In this document: positions 24,696-38,300 of the stretch, one piece after another
Position numbering within the stretch: the first letter of the stretch is position 1
Layout: each line of letters starts with the position of its first letter
From: Lytechinus variegatus
Taxonomy: Eukaryota > Echinodermata > Echinoidea > Temnopleuroida > Toxopneustidae
Direction of reading: 5' to 3'
Assembly (NCBI RefSeq): GCF_018143015.1
Contig: NC_054740.1
Location: forward strand, 73,987,856 to 74,051,855
DNA length: 64,000 bases
The notes under the pieces: model-generated
What the model was told of the DNA's origin: nothing
The model's database searches: none
What the model saw: the letters and a program-made list of their open reading frames with translations, nothing else
Made by a program: the position numbers and the translations under genes

Positions 24696-25612
24696 AGCCA
24701 GGCTGACACTTGCACGACTTTTGGCCACGATTTTGTCTTGGCAAGTCGTGCCATTTTGGGGCACGAACTGGGAGGCTCTCGCACTGTTTACGACTTGTTC
24801 ACGCATAGTTCACGACGAGTTCACGAATAGTTCACGAATGCGTGCCCGTCAGTGTCCACATTGACACGAACTGGCACGACGAGTTCACGCATAGTTTACG
24901 CACTTCCCGCATTGGCACGACGAGTTTGCGCAATTCGGACGGTGTCGTGCTGAACTATTCGTGAACACGACGTGAGCTGTTCGTGAACTATTCGTGACAG
25001 TTGTGGCATGGCGCGCACTGGCACGCATCCTCCCGCATCGTCTCGACGAGTTCACGACGAGTTCACGAACAGTTTGCGCATAGTTCACGACCCGGTCGCT
25101 AAATTTTGTCGTGACCAAAATTTTGAACATTTTCAAAATTCTCGTCCCGACATGGCACGCAGTCACGACGTGTTTTATCACACTTCACGCCAGTTCACGA
25201 CTAGTTTGCGCACTGGCACGACTTGAGTCGTGCCAATGCGTGACACAAAATCGTGCAAGTGTCAGGCTGGCTTTTATGCGCAAATCGTGAAATCGTCGGG
25301 ACGATGCGGGAGGTTGCGTGCCAGTGCGTGGCAGTGCGCGCCATGCCACGACTGTCACGAATAGTTTACGAACAGCTCACGTCGTGTTCACGAATAGTTC
25401 AGCACGACACCGTCCTAATTGCGCCAGTTCGTGTCAATGCGGACACTGACGGGCACGCATTCGTGAACTATTCGTGAACTCGTCGTGAACTTGTCGTGAA
25501 CTATGCGTGAACAAGTCGTGAACAGTGCGGGAGCCTTTCAGTTCGTGCCCCAAAATGGCACGACTTGCCACGCAAAATCGTGGCCAAAAGTCGTGCAAGT
25601 GTCAGCCTGGCT
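24696..25612. mobile_element. Long palindrome with CACGA/TCGTG arms (fold-back element)
   Basis: 917 bp. The two ends are complementary over about 40 bases (AGCCAGGCTGACACTTGCAC and its complement GTGCAAGTGTCAGCCTGGCT), and the arms mirror each other for over 300 bases. Each arm is built from variants of GTTCACGA, in opposite senses on the two sides. A second copy of the terminal motif lies inside at about 25254-25275, suggesting an internal rearrangement. It sits in a (CACT)n-rich stretch, so no target duplication can be assigned. Coding capacity: none. Confidence 0.85.
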
Positions 25613-28600
25613 ACTCTCTCACTGATCATCATTTGATCACTCATTCACTCAGGGTATGGTTATATCCTCTAAAACGAAATGATAGCGATTGAAGTGCGAA
25701 CTCATTTGACATTGCGTTAAGTAGGTATCTAAATGTTTACAACTGCCATCTCATTTGGGGCACTATCACAGACCCACTCACTCACTCATTAATCTGAACA
25801 TACTTTTATATTGTACTTTCCCTCAATTTGTCTGTCTCATTACCCAACTGTCTACTACTCCTGCTATTAAAATATACTTTTGATATAGATTATGATATGA
25901 ATAGTAGCAAATTAATGAATGTAGTTTCAGAAAACGTGGATAGAAATTCTCGCAGCATCGACATTGATATTATTTTAACAACATGCAGTTTCTCATCTAT
26001 TTGACTACAAAATAAGGCACTTGCATGAGTATGGTTTTGTTAAAATAGTCATACAAATTGAATTCACTGTATAATGTGAAATACAAAACAAAGATATCAC
26101 CAATCATTCACTGAACGAAAATAATGATAATAATGGTAGACACAAAAATGTAGCGTATGATTTTTTCATCAGCTATCTTGGAGGTGCAATAAAAAGGAGA
26201 CAAATTTGGTATCTAAACAAAACCTACATGTATATCATTTTCAACCAATTAATTCAACCACATGTCACAAAAATCGAAAAGCCCTTTCCCTGAGCCGAGA
26301 AAGAAATAATCGTAAATGGCTCATTCCGTCTGACGTCACATGTATTTAGTACATTCTAGTCGCCGCCGTTCTACAGCAAAGAACATAAAAGCGGCAAAGA
26401 AAATTGTGCCTTAAAAAGTGAAAAGTAAAATGATAAAAACACACACACACAACAACAACAACAACGATTGATATCTAGTTTACGATATGAATACTAATCT
26501 GCTGGCTTAGATTTGTAAGATTCGTGTGTTTACCAAATGTATTTCCCCAAGTATTTTTTTCTTTCTGACCCTGGCGAGATTATAGTGTTTGCAATTGATC
26601 CCGTCGTGTCCTTTTTCTAGTATAATTTTGTTCGGAACTCGATGCTTTCTCTGTGCGTCAAACGTAGCTTATAACCTAAGTAGAGGTTATCATCTTTGCT
26701 ATTACACTAAACGAAAGCGATATGAGGTATATTACAAAAATATTTATTCATGTGACCTCATTACGTCATTTAATTTATTCATGCTGTCCCTTTTCTTTTC
26801 GCATAACATCAATGGTCCTCCAGTGAGTACTATTATCTTAGTTGATATTGCCACGTGAGTTCATATATTTACAAAATTTTATCTTACTTTTTTATGATCT
26901 AAGGTATTCTTTTAGTATTCGGAAGTTTGCCACCGATTCTTTGTAACCCCCTTCCCATAATCTTTTGGTCTGTAGAACTGCATGGAGGTTTTCTTCGTGG
27001 TACGGTGTGGTTTTGCCGCCATGCCAAGTATTTTTAATGGGTTTCAGGCCGGTTTGCCATTAAATAATTTCTGGATTTGATTTAGACCAAAAACTTCGGT
27101 CTCTGTCATGTTGGCTGTTCAGCTGAACTCCGTTGGCTTCACTCACCAAATACAGACACCGAAGTTCTTGCGCGATCTGTACAGGGGACTCAATGGCCAT
27201 ATGTTTATGTACTATAAGTTCGGAAAAAACAGGAATTGAAGTTGCGCAACAGCCGAGGTAAATTACTGTTTTTTGTTCCTTTTAACTTGATTTTTCCTCG
27301 TTTTTGGCAATTAATGCTAGAGGGAATATTAATTTGCATTTCTGTCGTGTTAAATTTCAAAATTTTGATTCATTAAGGACAAAAATTAAAAAGCCCCGAC
27401 GGGGGGATTTTGCATTGTAAGTCCCCTAATGGTAGCTGCACGATAGCGAGCCGTCTGTGTATATGAGGAGAACAGCTGCCTGCTGTTTAGATTTGATTCA
27501 GCTCCATTAAGGATGAACCCAAATAATGACACAATATCTCCGATCGATTAATATTGGTCTTGATATGATTTACGTTAATTCTAGGCTGTAAATCTTGAAA
27601 CACGAGTTTCTTTCCATTTTAGAGGATATCTGATCTAACTAAAAGTTTGAGATATATCTACAGTAGATATAAACTCATTTGCAAACAAACTGTCCAAACT
27701 CAGTGAATTTATTTCTTGTTCCATGCATAAATTTAGTATGGAAGTAAGCTATGTATGTCGATCGGTCACCATATTCAGAAATCAAATTACAAATAAGATA
27801 ACCTCAGGCATTGGTTAATACCGTGGGGGGGAGCACTCTCCCACAATGGCAGTAAGGGTATGTACGGCCCTCAAGACCCCCTTTTCAACGCCTTTCAAGC
27901 CGTTCCTACTCACATAATTTTCACCATTTTCATTGGCCCCGTTATAAGCCCCTTCAATTCAGTCGTCAGTTCTCAAGACCCCCCCCCATATCATGTTATG
28001 AGCATAAGTCTAGGTGTATGTAACTTAGAAATACTCCATAACACTCCACAACATTGACTGCTCAACCATTATCAGAATCTGGAGCAAAGTGAAATTGTCG
28101 CGGTTAAGGCTTTAAACGTACCCTAAATAAATGTTATTGAAATTAGAAGTATTTGATTTGTGACGTCATATACGAGCAGCTAGCCGCCCCAGATGTTATG
28201 TTATATAAAAAGCATGAACTTCAGTTTTTTAATGGTTCATGATTACTTAATTTTTTTTTTCAGGAGCGGCTGTATTTTTTTCTGTTGATATATTGAAGAT
28301 ACAATAAAACACATTTTAATTTTTTGGAGAAAATTTTATTTCAATTCATTTCTTTTATTCGCGATATAGGCTAAGGGAAGCTGCTCATATATGACGTCAA
28401 AAATAAAAACGCAAAAAATTCTGATAATTATTGTAATATCCTTTTTACTAAACCTTCACCAACATTTTGTAATATTTTTTTTCCTCCTATTTTTACGATT
28501 TTGTAAGGATGAGCCTTTTCTTTATCTAAACAGTTATTGAGAACCTCGGGTAGATGTTCTTACTTCTTAGTGTCGCGCGTTGTAGTACGTTACGGTACGT

Positions 28601-29295
28601 CGGCAATAACGAATTAAATTAAAGTCGTTTAGAATAAGACTGGCCTAATTTTGCACACATTATTCTTTGTTTATTTATTGGAAGAAGGATATTTTTTTCA
28701 CTATTTTTTTTGTCGTTGCAACAAACAAAGAACCCATTTGAATTTGATTTGTCTTGTTTCAAGTCAAATTGTCAACTTTATTTGCCCCTAACCAAAACAG
28801 TATTATTCCTCCCTTCTTTTTTAGTTTTCATCAATGTTCTTTTTCCTTCCTCGTATCTTTCTTTTTTTGTTACACTGGTCCGAGGACAGGGTCATCCGCC
28901 TGGATCCCCCTACACAAGTTTATCTGTATTCTGTAAATTTAGATTTGGCAATCTTTAAGAACAGAGTTTAAAAAGTATTGGTTCAAAAATCCTTACGTAA
29001 GCCTACTAACATGAATATATAGAAAAATACACGTGCATTCAAACTTATTTGTGTTTTAGACATAATTCTGTAATTCATCGGTCATATAGTTATTATACTC
29101 CGGCGCTGTCACCACTCAAACACAAAGTTCATTGTTCCAGCATCAGGACTCCCTTTCGGTCCCAACTTCATGAAGTTGAATGTTAGACTAATCCTGCGCT
29201 GGATGGTGCGGGATAACCATGATAACTGGGAAGCACAGTAATTCAAAATGGTGGTTTGATCCTTATCTTACACTGGCTCACCCATCTCTTCTGCT
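25613..29295. other. Intergenic region downstream of the SLC22-type gene
   Basis: No coding exon recognised. It includes an imperfect hairpin at 27088-27166 (AACTTCGGTCTCTGTC against GACACCGAAGTT), inverted arms around 28160-28185 and 28370-28400 sharing GACGTCATAT and AGCTGCTC, and a minus-strand AATAAATAAAC near 28670-28680 that could serve as a poly(A) signal for the transporter. Confidence 0.5.
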
Positions 29296-29371
29296 CTATG
29301 ATACAATGTAGTTGTTATCAGAATACTTTGAATCATCCACGCTGGGACCTTTCATCCTTGGTGCAGCTTTC
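29296..29371 (-). CDS. SLC22 gene last exon (C-terminal tail)
   Basis: 76 nt after acceptor ACTACAG, in phase with the preceding exon. It encodes KAAPRMKGPSVDDSKYSDNN then YIVS and stop TAG (29298-29296). A hydrophilic tail of this kind is usual for the family. Found by phase and acceptor only, so less certain. Confidence 0.62.
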
Positions 29372-32300
29372 CTGTAGTTATTCATTAATATACATGAGAG
29401 AAAGGCCTTGTATAAGTATTGTATAAAAAATATGATAATTTGTCATGACAAAATCATTTACTAAAGTGATTCAAATTGTTCAAGATATGTGTCTTTTGTG
29501 TGTAAGATATGACGATGTTCCGTTGTTTTGCAAACGGAGCAAATAAAATCCGAGACGCTGCCGAGTGCAGTCAGCAGAAAGTTAACCATGTTAACTGTTT
29601 AAACAGGTTAGGCTGGAGTTGTTTTGAGAATATCTCACCATTTTTTACTATGATTCAAGTAAGACTTCTCGACAATCATGCCATTTCATAATGCCCGATA
29701 CACATGAAGCCTATTATATGCGATGATTTTCAAAGACTTTCAAATAAAACAGAATACTGCTACCCGAGCTCTTACCATCCTATGTTTTCTCCCTCTTCCA
29801 TCGTCTCTGGTATTTTCTTGCCTCTGGTTTCGGGAAGGAAGTAGGAAAGTGCTGCCCCAACTATAGCAAAGGCTCCAAATATCACCAGGGGAAATGGAAT
29901 CCACACATCGGAAAGAAGAAGGATCAGTGGGGCGAGGGTGTTGGACATGTTTGAACAAAATGTGCACATACCAAGGGCAGAGTTCCTGGAATGAAGAACA
30001 TTTGTACATGAACATGATATATAACGACTGAAAGAATAATAAGTTAATGATATGATTATGATAGAGCTATCGCTTTTGGGAATTTTACAAATGACAAGTT
30101 TAACGCATGATTAGTTTGTGCAGAACATGGTTTATCTTTTGTAAAATTACTTAGAAGCGAGTGTAGCGGATATTGGAGGCAAGAGCTCCAGCCACCACTT
30201 ACAGGGAGTGCATAAAAAGGGCAAAAAAGAAGAATGAATAATCAATATGCCTACTAGAGAGTTGAATCTGAAAAAGGAAAGGGACGTGGATTTCATAGCA
30301 CTTGTTGTCAAAGGCCTTAGAGATGCTCATAGGGCTAAAGTTATCACTGACTTTAGATTTTTTTTCAACAAATGAGAGAATAGCATGAGATTTAAAATGG
30401 TTTTGGTAGAATCCAAATTGAAAGTCCTAAATTATATTATAATTTCTCCAAGAAATTTTAAAGTCTGTTTAGATCACCCAACCACCATTTCGTTGTCATC
30501 GTACAATTTGAATAGATAGATAATTTGAAGATGGATGTTTCATAAAGCTGTTTGTATAATAAGAGCGACTTAAAGAACGACTGGTGAACCTTTTGAACGT
30601 TATAAATCATCACCAATGAGCATTTGGCGTTTACCACAATAATACTGATATTACACTTGCACGATTTTGGCCCCGACTAGTTGCGACATGTTCACGCATT
30701 GAATCTTGGCAAGTAAGTTCCTTGTCGTGGAGTGTGCGAGCTACAATGCTTGAAGTGTTGTGCCCCCCCCCCAAAAAAATCTAAAATTCTGGCACGAAAC
30801 ATTTCGGGATTATTGGCGTGAACTATTTGTAAACTGACAACCTCGTCTGGCCAAATTGTGCCTAAGCACGAGTGGCACACATTCCACGACAAGTTCACGA
30901 AAGGTTTATATCTAATTTACGACTCTTAACGACAAGTTCACGACTAGCTTATGAATAGGTTACGTTTTCCCGCAAATATCAGAATTGCTCGCCTAAAAGG
31001 CATACGCATGCGCAGTTTGGCTATAACACACGACAGTTCATGGAGTTCGATTTTATGCTCCAGAGAATGATGATGAATGGAATGACGTGACAGTGCGTGA
31101 CCCCTATATCGAACTTCAATTGGGCGCTCCTACATTGTAGGTGAGACATCATTTCGGCTCCCCCTATGTACGCCCCTGGTTAGAACATAAATTCGACCCC
31201 CTTTGGTTGAATATCAATTCGGTGCCCAGTTGTCGAACATCACTTCGGCACCCTCTAGGTCGAGCATCAATTCGACGCCTCTCTTCTAGGTCGGACATCA
31301 ATTCGGCACCCCGAAGTAGAACATCAATTTGGCGCCCCTATGTCAAACACCAATTCGGCGCCCCCTAGTTCAAACATAAATTTGGCGACCCCTATATCAA
31401 ACTTCAATTGGACCATCCTAGGTGAAAAATCAATTCGGCTCCCCCAATATCGAACATCAATTGTGCGCCCCTAGATAAAACATAAATTAGGCTCCCCGAG
31501 GTTGAACATCAATTCGGTGCCCGTATGTCGAATATCACTTCGGCACCCTCTAGGACGAGCATCAATTCGACGCCCCATATATCGAACTTCATTTCGTCGC
31601 CCCCTAGGTCGAACATCAATTCGGCGCCTCTGTGTCGGACATCAATTCGGCGCCCCGAAGTAGAACATTAATTTGGCGCCCCTATGTCGAACACCAATTC
31701 GGTGCCCCCTAGGTCAAACATAACCAAGGATGTGCTTAGTGTCTCGCATTGTCAAGAATTTGCACGGTAGAATCGTTGCATTGCGGGAACTTCAAATCTT
31801 GCAAATGTAATAGCAGCATCAGAAAGGGTCACCAGTCGTTCTTGAAGTCGCTCATAACTTATAAACAGCTCTATGAAACACTCACCTGGTTATAGAGGTG
31901 TGATAGTGTTAAGGGTCTCTGTTTCAAAATGGCTGTAATGAAACGATGTATTATTTAACATTATATGTAAATGCAATTACGGAATTAAGAGTCGATATAT
32001 ATATATATATATTTATTTAATTATTTATTTAATCATATCATTCTACTCAGTAATGACTATGTTCTTAGTCATTGACAACTAAAATAGTTTTAGAAAATGT
32101 TACTCTAAAACTAAAATGGGAGTTGCATCCAGTTGATCCATATATATACGTTTCTTGTGGGACCCCTATTTTAGAAGAAGGATTATGTTATGAAGGGAGA
32201 ATTACCTGACGGGAGTAGGAATAATCTCACAAGCGTGAAGGTAGACTACGCAGAAGGAAGACGTAATGGCAAACTTGCCAATCATCGCCACCGCGGCCCG

Positions 32301-35300
32301 TCCAATGCCATACGCTATAAAGCAAACAGAATGATTAATTACTTCATTGGTTTTAGGAGGGGGACGACCCCCCAAAAAAAAATAAATTAATAAATAAATG
32401 ATCACTTTTTTTTGCTCGTCAACAAAATTTGGTGGTCCCCCTAATTTTTTTGGCTTCCGCCGCCAGTGCCTTCATGATTGATCATTGTTGTTTTAGCGTT
32501 TAGTGATTGCGATAAGAAAGACGTCAGATTTTTATACAATGCTTTATATTCAGTATTTAAGTTACAACCACAATACAAAGTTTACGCCATTTAACACGTT
32601 CAAGATGTCCTGTTCAATAACACCATACTATTATTGCGAATTCTTCCATTGAACTCCTTTCCACCTTCATAATTATGGGGCGTGCCGCAGTGCTTTTGCA
32701 ATGGACCCTATTTTAGAGAAGTGTGTAATGTAATGGCCCATCCACTCATTGTGTCTATAAACATGGTAATCAATTATTATATTTTGTTGGTCGTAGATAT
32801 TATCTACATGAATAATCTTTTGGCATACGTATATGCATTGTAGGATGAATGAATTGGATTATAAACTTACGAATGAAAATTGTTGTCAATATCGCGACTC
32901 CACACAGGATCATGAAGAAGATATAAACCGGTCTTCTACCCCACCTCTCAATGGGATAGACAAGGCAAAAGCAAGCAGGGATCTCAACAGCACCCGCGAT
33001 AGCGAAAGCTATGTATTTGTTGACTCCAAGTTGATCGGTGCTAATCGATATTCCGTAATACACTACCGTGTTAACGCACCTGTAGATGAGAGTAAAGAGT
33101 AGACGGTAGTTAAAGTGATAATAAACAGTTGGTGATAGCAGAGAGTAGATGATCATATAAATTAAGCAAAATTGATTAGGCCTAAAGTGATGTGACAAAA
33201 CATAATTTGGATATAGCCATCTCTCAGAAGCAGAGGGAAGATAGCGCCTACACATTGCCGAGTATCATCCATTTAAACAAGAAGTTGATTATATATCTAT
33301 ATATATATGAAATATAAATTAAAACTGAAATAGTGGATAAACTCGGGTAAAGCTAACGAACATAAATGTCTACTAGATATATATATATATGTTTGCTTTT
33401 TGCCTATGAAATTTTCGTGCTTTTACATGATGCTAGAAACTGTATACTTACAGTTGAAACATGATGTTTACAGTGTAGAGCCGTAAGCGAGGTCTGCGGA
33501 GCAATTCAATCACGCCCTGTTTTCCATTTCCTTCGACTTTCTGTGCAAAAATGGAGTAGTCAAGGTTAGAAATACTGGATGAAAAGGGTAAACATTACTA
33601 TTTGTCAAAAACAGTAGGCTAAATATATTAAGCACTTGACTATTATCAGAGTTGATTTGAAAGAAAGATGACAGGATGGGAACCATGGACCATACAGTGT
33701 ATGGAGGCATTAAACGCGCTATATTATGGGTACCAAGGAGGGAATGGAGAGAATTCTACGTAGATATATTAATGGCTTGAGGATAATACAAAACATATTC
33801 ATTCTCAATTGATGAATTAAACTCACTTTGGGGTCATCTTATTATATCATATATATCATAGCCCCTTCAGAATCAACTGAACAGATATTCAAAGAGATCA
33901 ATGGAGAGGCTAAGGGAACGAGAGAGAGGGAGAGAAGAGACACGCAGAGAGAGAGGGGGAGAGGTACAGAGAGAGAAGGGGGTGGAACAATTATCGACTT
34001 ACTATGTCAGCTTCAACATCATCCAAATTAAATGTCTCTTTGATTGTGACTCCATTGACCTTTCCTAATCTTCTCATGACCTTAGTTGCTTCCTCAACAC
34101 GACCCTTTGACAACAACCAACGTGGGGATTCAGGAGCGAGCCTTTTAACAAATACAGATTTTAAATTAAAAATCATTACTTGATATACAGTATAGACATA
34201 AACAGATCTATGATTGATATGGATATTCAAGATAATAACAATCAAATTATTAGTAAGGTTCTATAGTGAATTAGAAATCCCGATTTTTGACGAAATTTGC
34301 TGGTTATTCTTTAAAATTGTCTTGATGATCAGCTTAAAAAATATCGATCACAGCTATTCTTGGCACACTACTTCATATTTATCTCCGGTATAATCAGGAG
34401 TCAAAGTGGGAGGGGTGGATAGAGTGCCCCCTTTGATATTTTTTAATCCAAATTTTTGCCTTTCAATGTCCATGGCTGACCGTAACCCATTGCTTATGAC
34501 AAGTGGAACGCCTCTGGCAGTCTAGCCTGCATTGCGCAATTTAATATAGCAGCAGTACTAACTTTGAAAACTACTATAGAATAATCATTCACAAAATCAC
34601 CATTCATACAATGACAAAATACCACGTTAATTGACCATAAATTACACATTTGAACAATGACCTAAGAATTTTTCTTTGTATTTGATTATATAAAAATATG
34701 AACAATTCCGTCTTTAGTAATAAGTTATTTATCAAATCAACTCTTGATTAACTTACTTTTTATTGTACATCCGATTTCAATGACACTTCAGGTTAGGCTC
34801 GTTTATTATTTCTTTTGAATAATTTAAGTCGCTGAGGTGTACCTGGCCTTAAAAATGCCAAACAATGATTCATTACTCCCATTTGGATGTTTCTCCAGCC
34901 CCTACCGAATACCAGCACATCAGCGGGAATAATCAAAGAAGGAGGGGTTTCTTACACGTAAATGATGAGAAGAACCGCGGGTAATAAAGAAACAATCAGC
35001 TGCAGGTGACGCCAATTCCTGATGTAAAATGCGAAGAGGGACAATGTCATGTAGCCTACTGCAAAGTGAACCCATATCACGTTACCAGCAATGGCTCGCT
35101 TGGAAGGACCTATCATTTCATTTGCTGAAAAGGGGGGAGACATAGAGACATGTTCCATTGTATTAATCATTAGTAACCTATGAAATTCATGATTTTACTC
35201 TTTTTGGCCTTCTCTCAATTTTTTTCTCAAGAGTGTATGACTCCTGTTAACTTTTTTAAAAATATATATTTACAAAAGAATGCTTTATTTCAAACCCTAC

Positions 35301-38300
35301 AGATATATAAATTGCGGTATATAGCAGTCGGTATTAACGAACACAATATTTTTGTTGAAAATACCAAAAGTATTCTTGTATTTCCTCTTCTTCTTCCGCT
35401 ACTTCTCCTCCTACTTCTACTACTGCTACTACTACTACTACTACTACTATATACTACTTATAATACTACCACTTCTTATATCACCACTACAACTACTACG
35501 ACAACGAATGCAGTGCACCCTACCAAGTATAAAGGCTGATTGCACCATTCCAACCGTAAATGCTCCTGTGATCATTCTAAGGACCATGAACATCCAAATG
35601 TTGACCGAGAAAGCGAGAGTTGTTCCAGAAACTATAACAACACACATGCAGGTGAAAAGGGTTCGACGACGGCCAAATCTTCAAAGAAAAAAATACAGGG
35701 AAAGAAGAATTGACGATGAGGATGTGAAGTCAACACATGTTTCAGTTGAGTCTTATGTTTGCACACACACAACCAGCAAAGCACTCTGAACTGATTTGAA
35801 TAAACACCCCCCCCCAAAAAAAAAAAAAAAAAAAAAAAAACCTTAAAGGACAAGTCCACCCTAACTAAAAGTTGATTTGAAAATATAAGAGAAAAATCCA
35901 AAAAGCATAACACTGAAACTTTCATCATAATCGGATGTAAATTAAGAAAGTTATGAAATTTTAAAGTTTCGCTTAATTTCACAAAACAGTTGCATGCACA
36001 TCCTGGTCGGCATGCAATGGGGAGACTGATGATGTCATCCACTCACTATTTCTTTTGTATTTTATTACATGAAATATTCTAATTTTCTCATCATTGTAAA
36101 GTAAAACAACGATTAATTCCTCCATGAACATGTGGAATTAGCATTGTTTAATACTATACATGCTATATGGTTAAGTCAAGTTGGTCCTTAATGTCTAATC
36201 TGTAAAAAAATGAAATATTATATAATTGAAACAATGAAAATACAAAAGAATTAGTGGGGGAGGGACATCATAGTCTGTCACATTTGCATGTCACAGAGTT
36301 GTGCATATCACCGTTTTGTGAAAAATAATCGAAATTTTAAAATGTTACAACTGTCGTATATTACACCCAATTTTGATGAAATTTTCAGCGTTATGCTAGT
36401 TTAGTTCTTCTCTATTTATTCAAATCAACATTTTTCGGGGTGGACTTGACCTTTAAAACATGTTGAATAACCTTTCTGGTCCATGATTATCGTAACCAGT
36501 TGTGATCGATTCATTGCCATGCATGGCAAATAGCTGACTACCGTCTGACTTTTAGGCATATAAATATAATTTTCACATAATAAATAATTACAAGAAATTA
36601 TGAATTAGTATTGCACACGAAATGTTGGCACCCTGAAATTAGAAATCATGACAATAGCATGCATGGTTAAAACACATCATAAAACTAATATTAAGAAATT
36701 ACGAAAGACAAAATTGTAAGGGCAAGCGAAACTAGTAATGAGAACAATTTATTGTCGCATATTAGAAGTAAACATTGTAAATGAGGGTACATTAGCACCA
36801 TTAGCATAATTACATCAGGTTTAGAGTTTGACTTCTAACATGAAAAGACTAGTCGGATTATGAAAAATCTCAAACAATTTAACATGCGGCGGAATGGGCG
36901 GGGGTTGTTATGTATTTCATCTTGTGAAAATATTTACTTCTTCTTTCATTCATTTTGTTTTCGTCCCTGAAGGGGCACGTATATACTACAGGAAATATAT
37001 AATTGGGTGAATTATATTCAAATAATACTTTATGCCTCATACGGTGCACTTGTATCTCATCTTAATGCCCACAAATTAAGCCCTCCTATAGTTTGCCCAC
37101 TAAACCCTAATTTCACTTAAATGAATATATACCTTTTTCTAAGTTAAATGCTCCTGTATTATTTGTACCCGAAGTGAGTGAAATGAAACATGTTTCGAAA
37201 TATTATTCGTCATTGAATGTGATTTTCCTTTAATTTTGTAATTATTTCATTTATTTTTCCCATGATGGGGGATGTCAAGTTTCAGATATGTATTTTCGTG
37301 TCCAGAATTTTGTTTTGAAAAATGTTGCAATAACAAATAAATGAAATACGAAAGGAAATAAATGCCTGAAATGAAATTTGAGTTTGAAAAAAAAAAAATA
37401 TATATATATTGATGTAGTGAAAGGAAGCAGCTTGTCTATCAATTTTCGAGGAGGGGGGCGGGGGTGCTCAGAGACTTGCGGAGTATAAGTAAATTATATT
37501 TTGCATGATACAGTATTATCCACATGTAAGCAAGATAATCATAATCAATTGCAAACATGTACAACATCATTAATTATCTAGATGTATAAACAGTATGTAT
37601 CAAAGGTCTTCAGGGAATGTTGAACTCGTTCGTGTGCAATATTACGTGTACAAATCTAAACGTGTCTGAACACAGGCCATAAAATAAGCAATTCAGCAAA
37701 GCGAAGTTTTGAGAACATTGGATATGCCATTATTAGTCTCGGGGGGGGGGGGGCACTCAGTATTTAATGCATAGTGGGTATGTGCCGCGGAGGGGACCCC
37801 CATTTTTACACCCAAATTTCCGTTCCAAGGCATATCATTTTTGTCTTATTGAGAAAAAAAAGAAAGCCGCTCCAAGGCATAGCATTTTGGTCTTATCGAG
37901 AAAAAAGAAATCCGCTCCAAAGCTTCGCATATTATTCGCCCTTCCGGTCGCATTGATCTGCTGCAATTTTGGTGAAAAGCGGCCGCCGAGCGCTGTCCGA
38001 CCATCGTCTCTGGGCGAGCGCACCCGGCGGAGGCCGCGCTAGCTGCATCATGCACGCATACCCGTTCCATAGGGGTGCATACGCACGTACTCACACGCTG
38101 GCGATCCGTTCCAAGGACCCCCGTTTTCACAAAATTGTAGTTCCGAAGCCCGTTCCGAGGACCCTCCTTTTTACAATAAGCCCGCTCCAAGGCCCCCGTT
38201 TTTTGTCTCGCCCGCGGCACACCCCTACCACTTTTTTGGTCGAGTGCCCCCCCCCCCGGGTTATTAGTAGACCAGCCAAAAGTCCAAAAGGGCTCTAGGT

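Noticed and set aside
31093-31735. Regular short repeats resembling a CRISPR array
   Set aside because: Units are head to tail without unique spacers, and the genome is animal.
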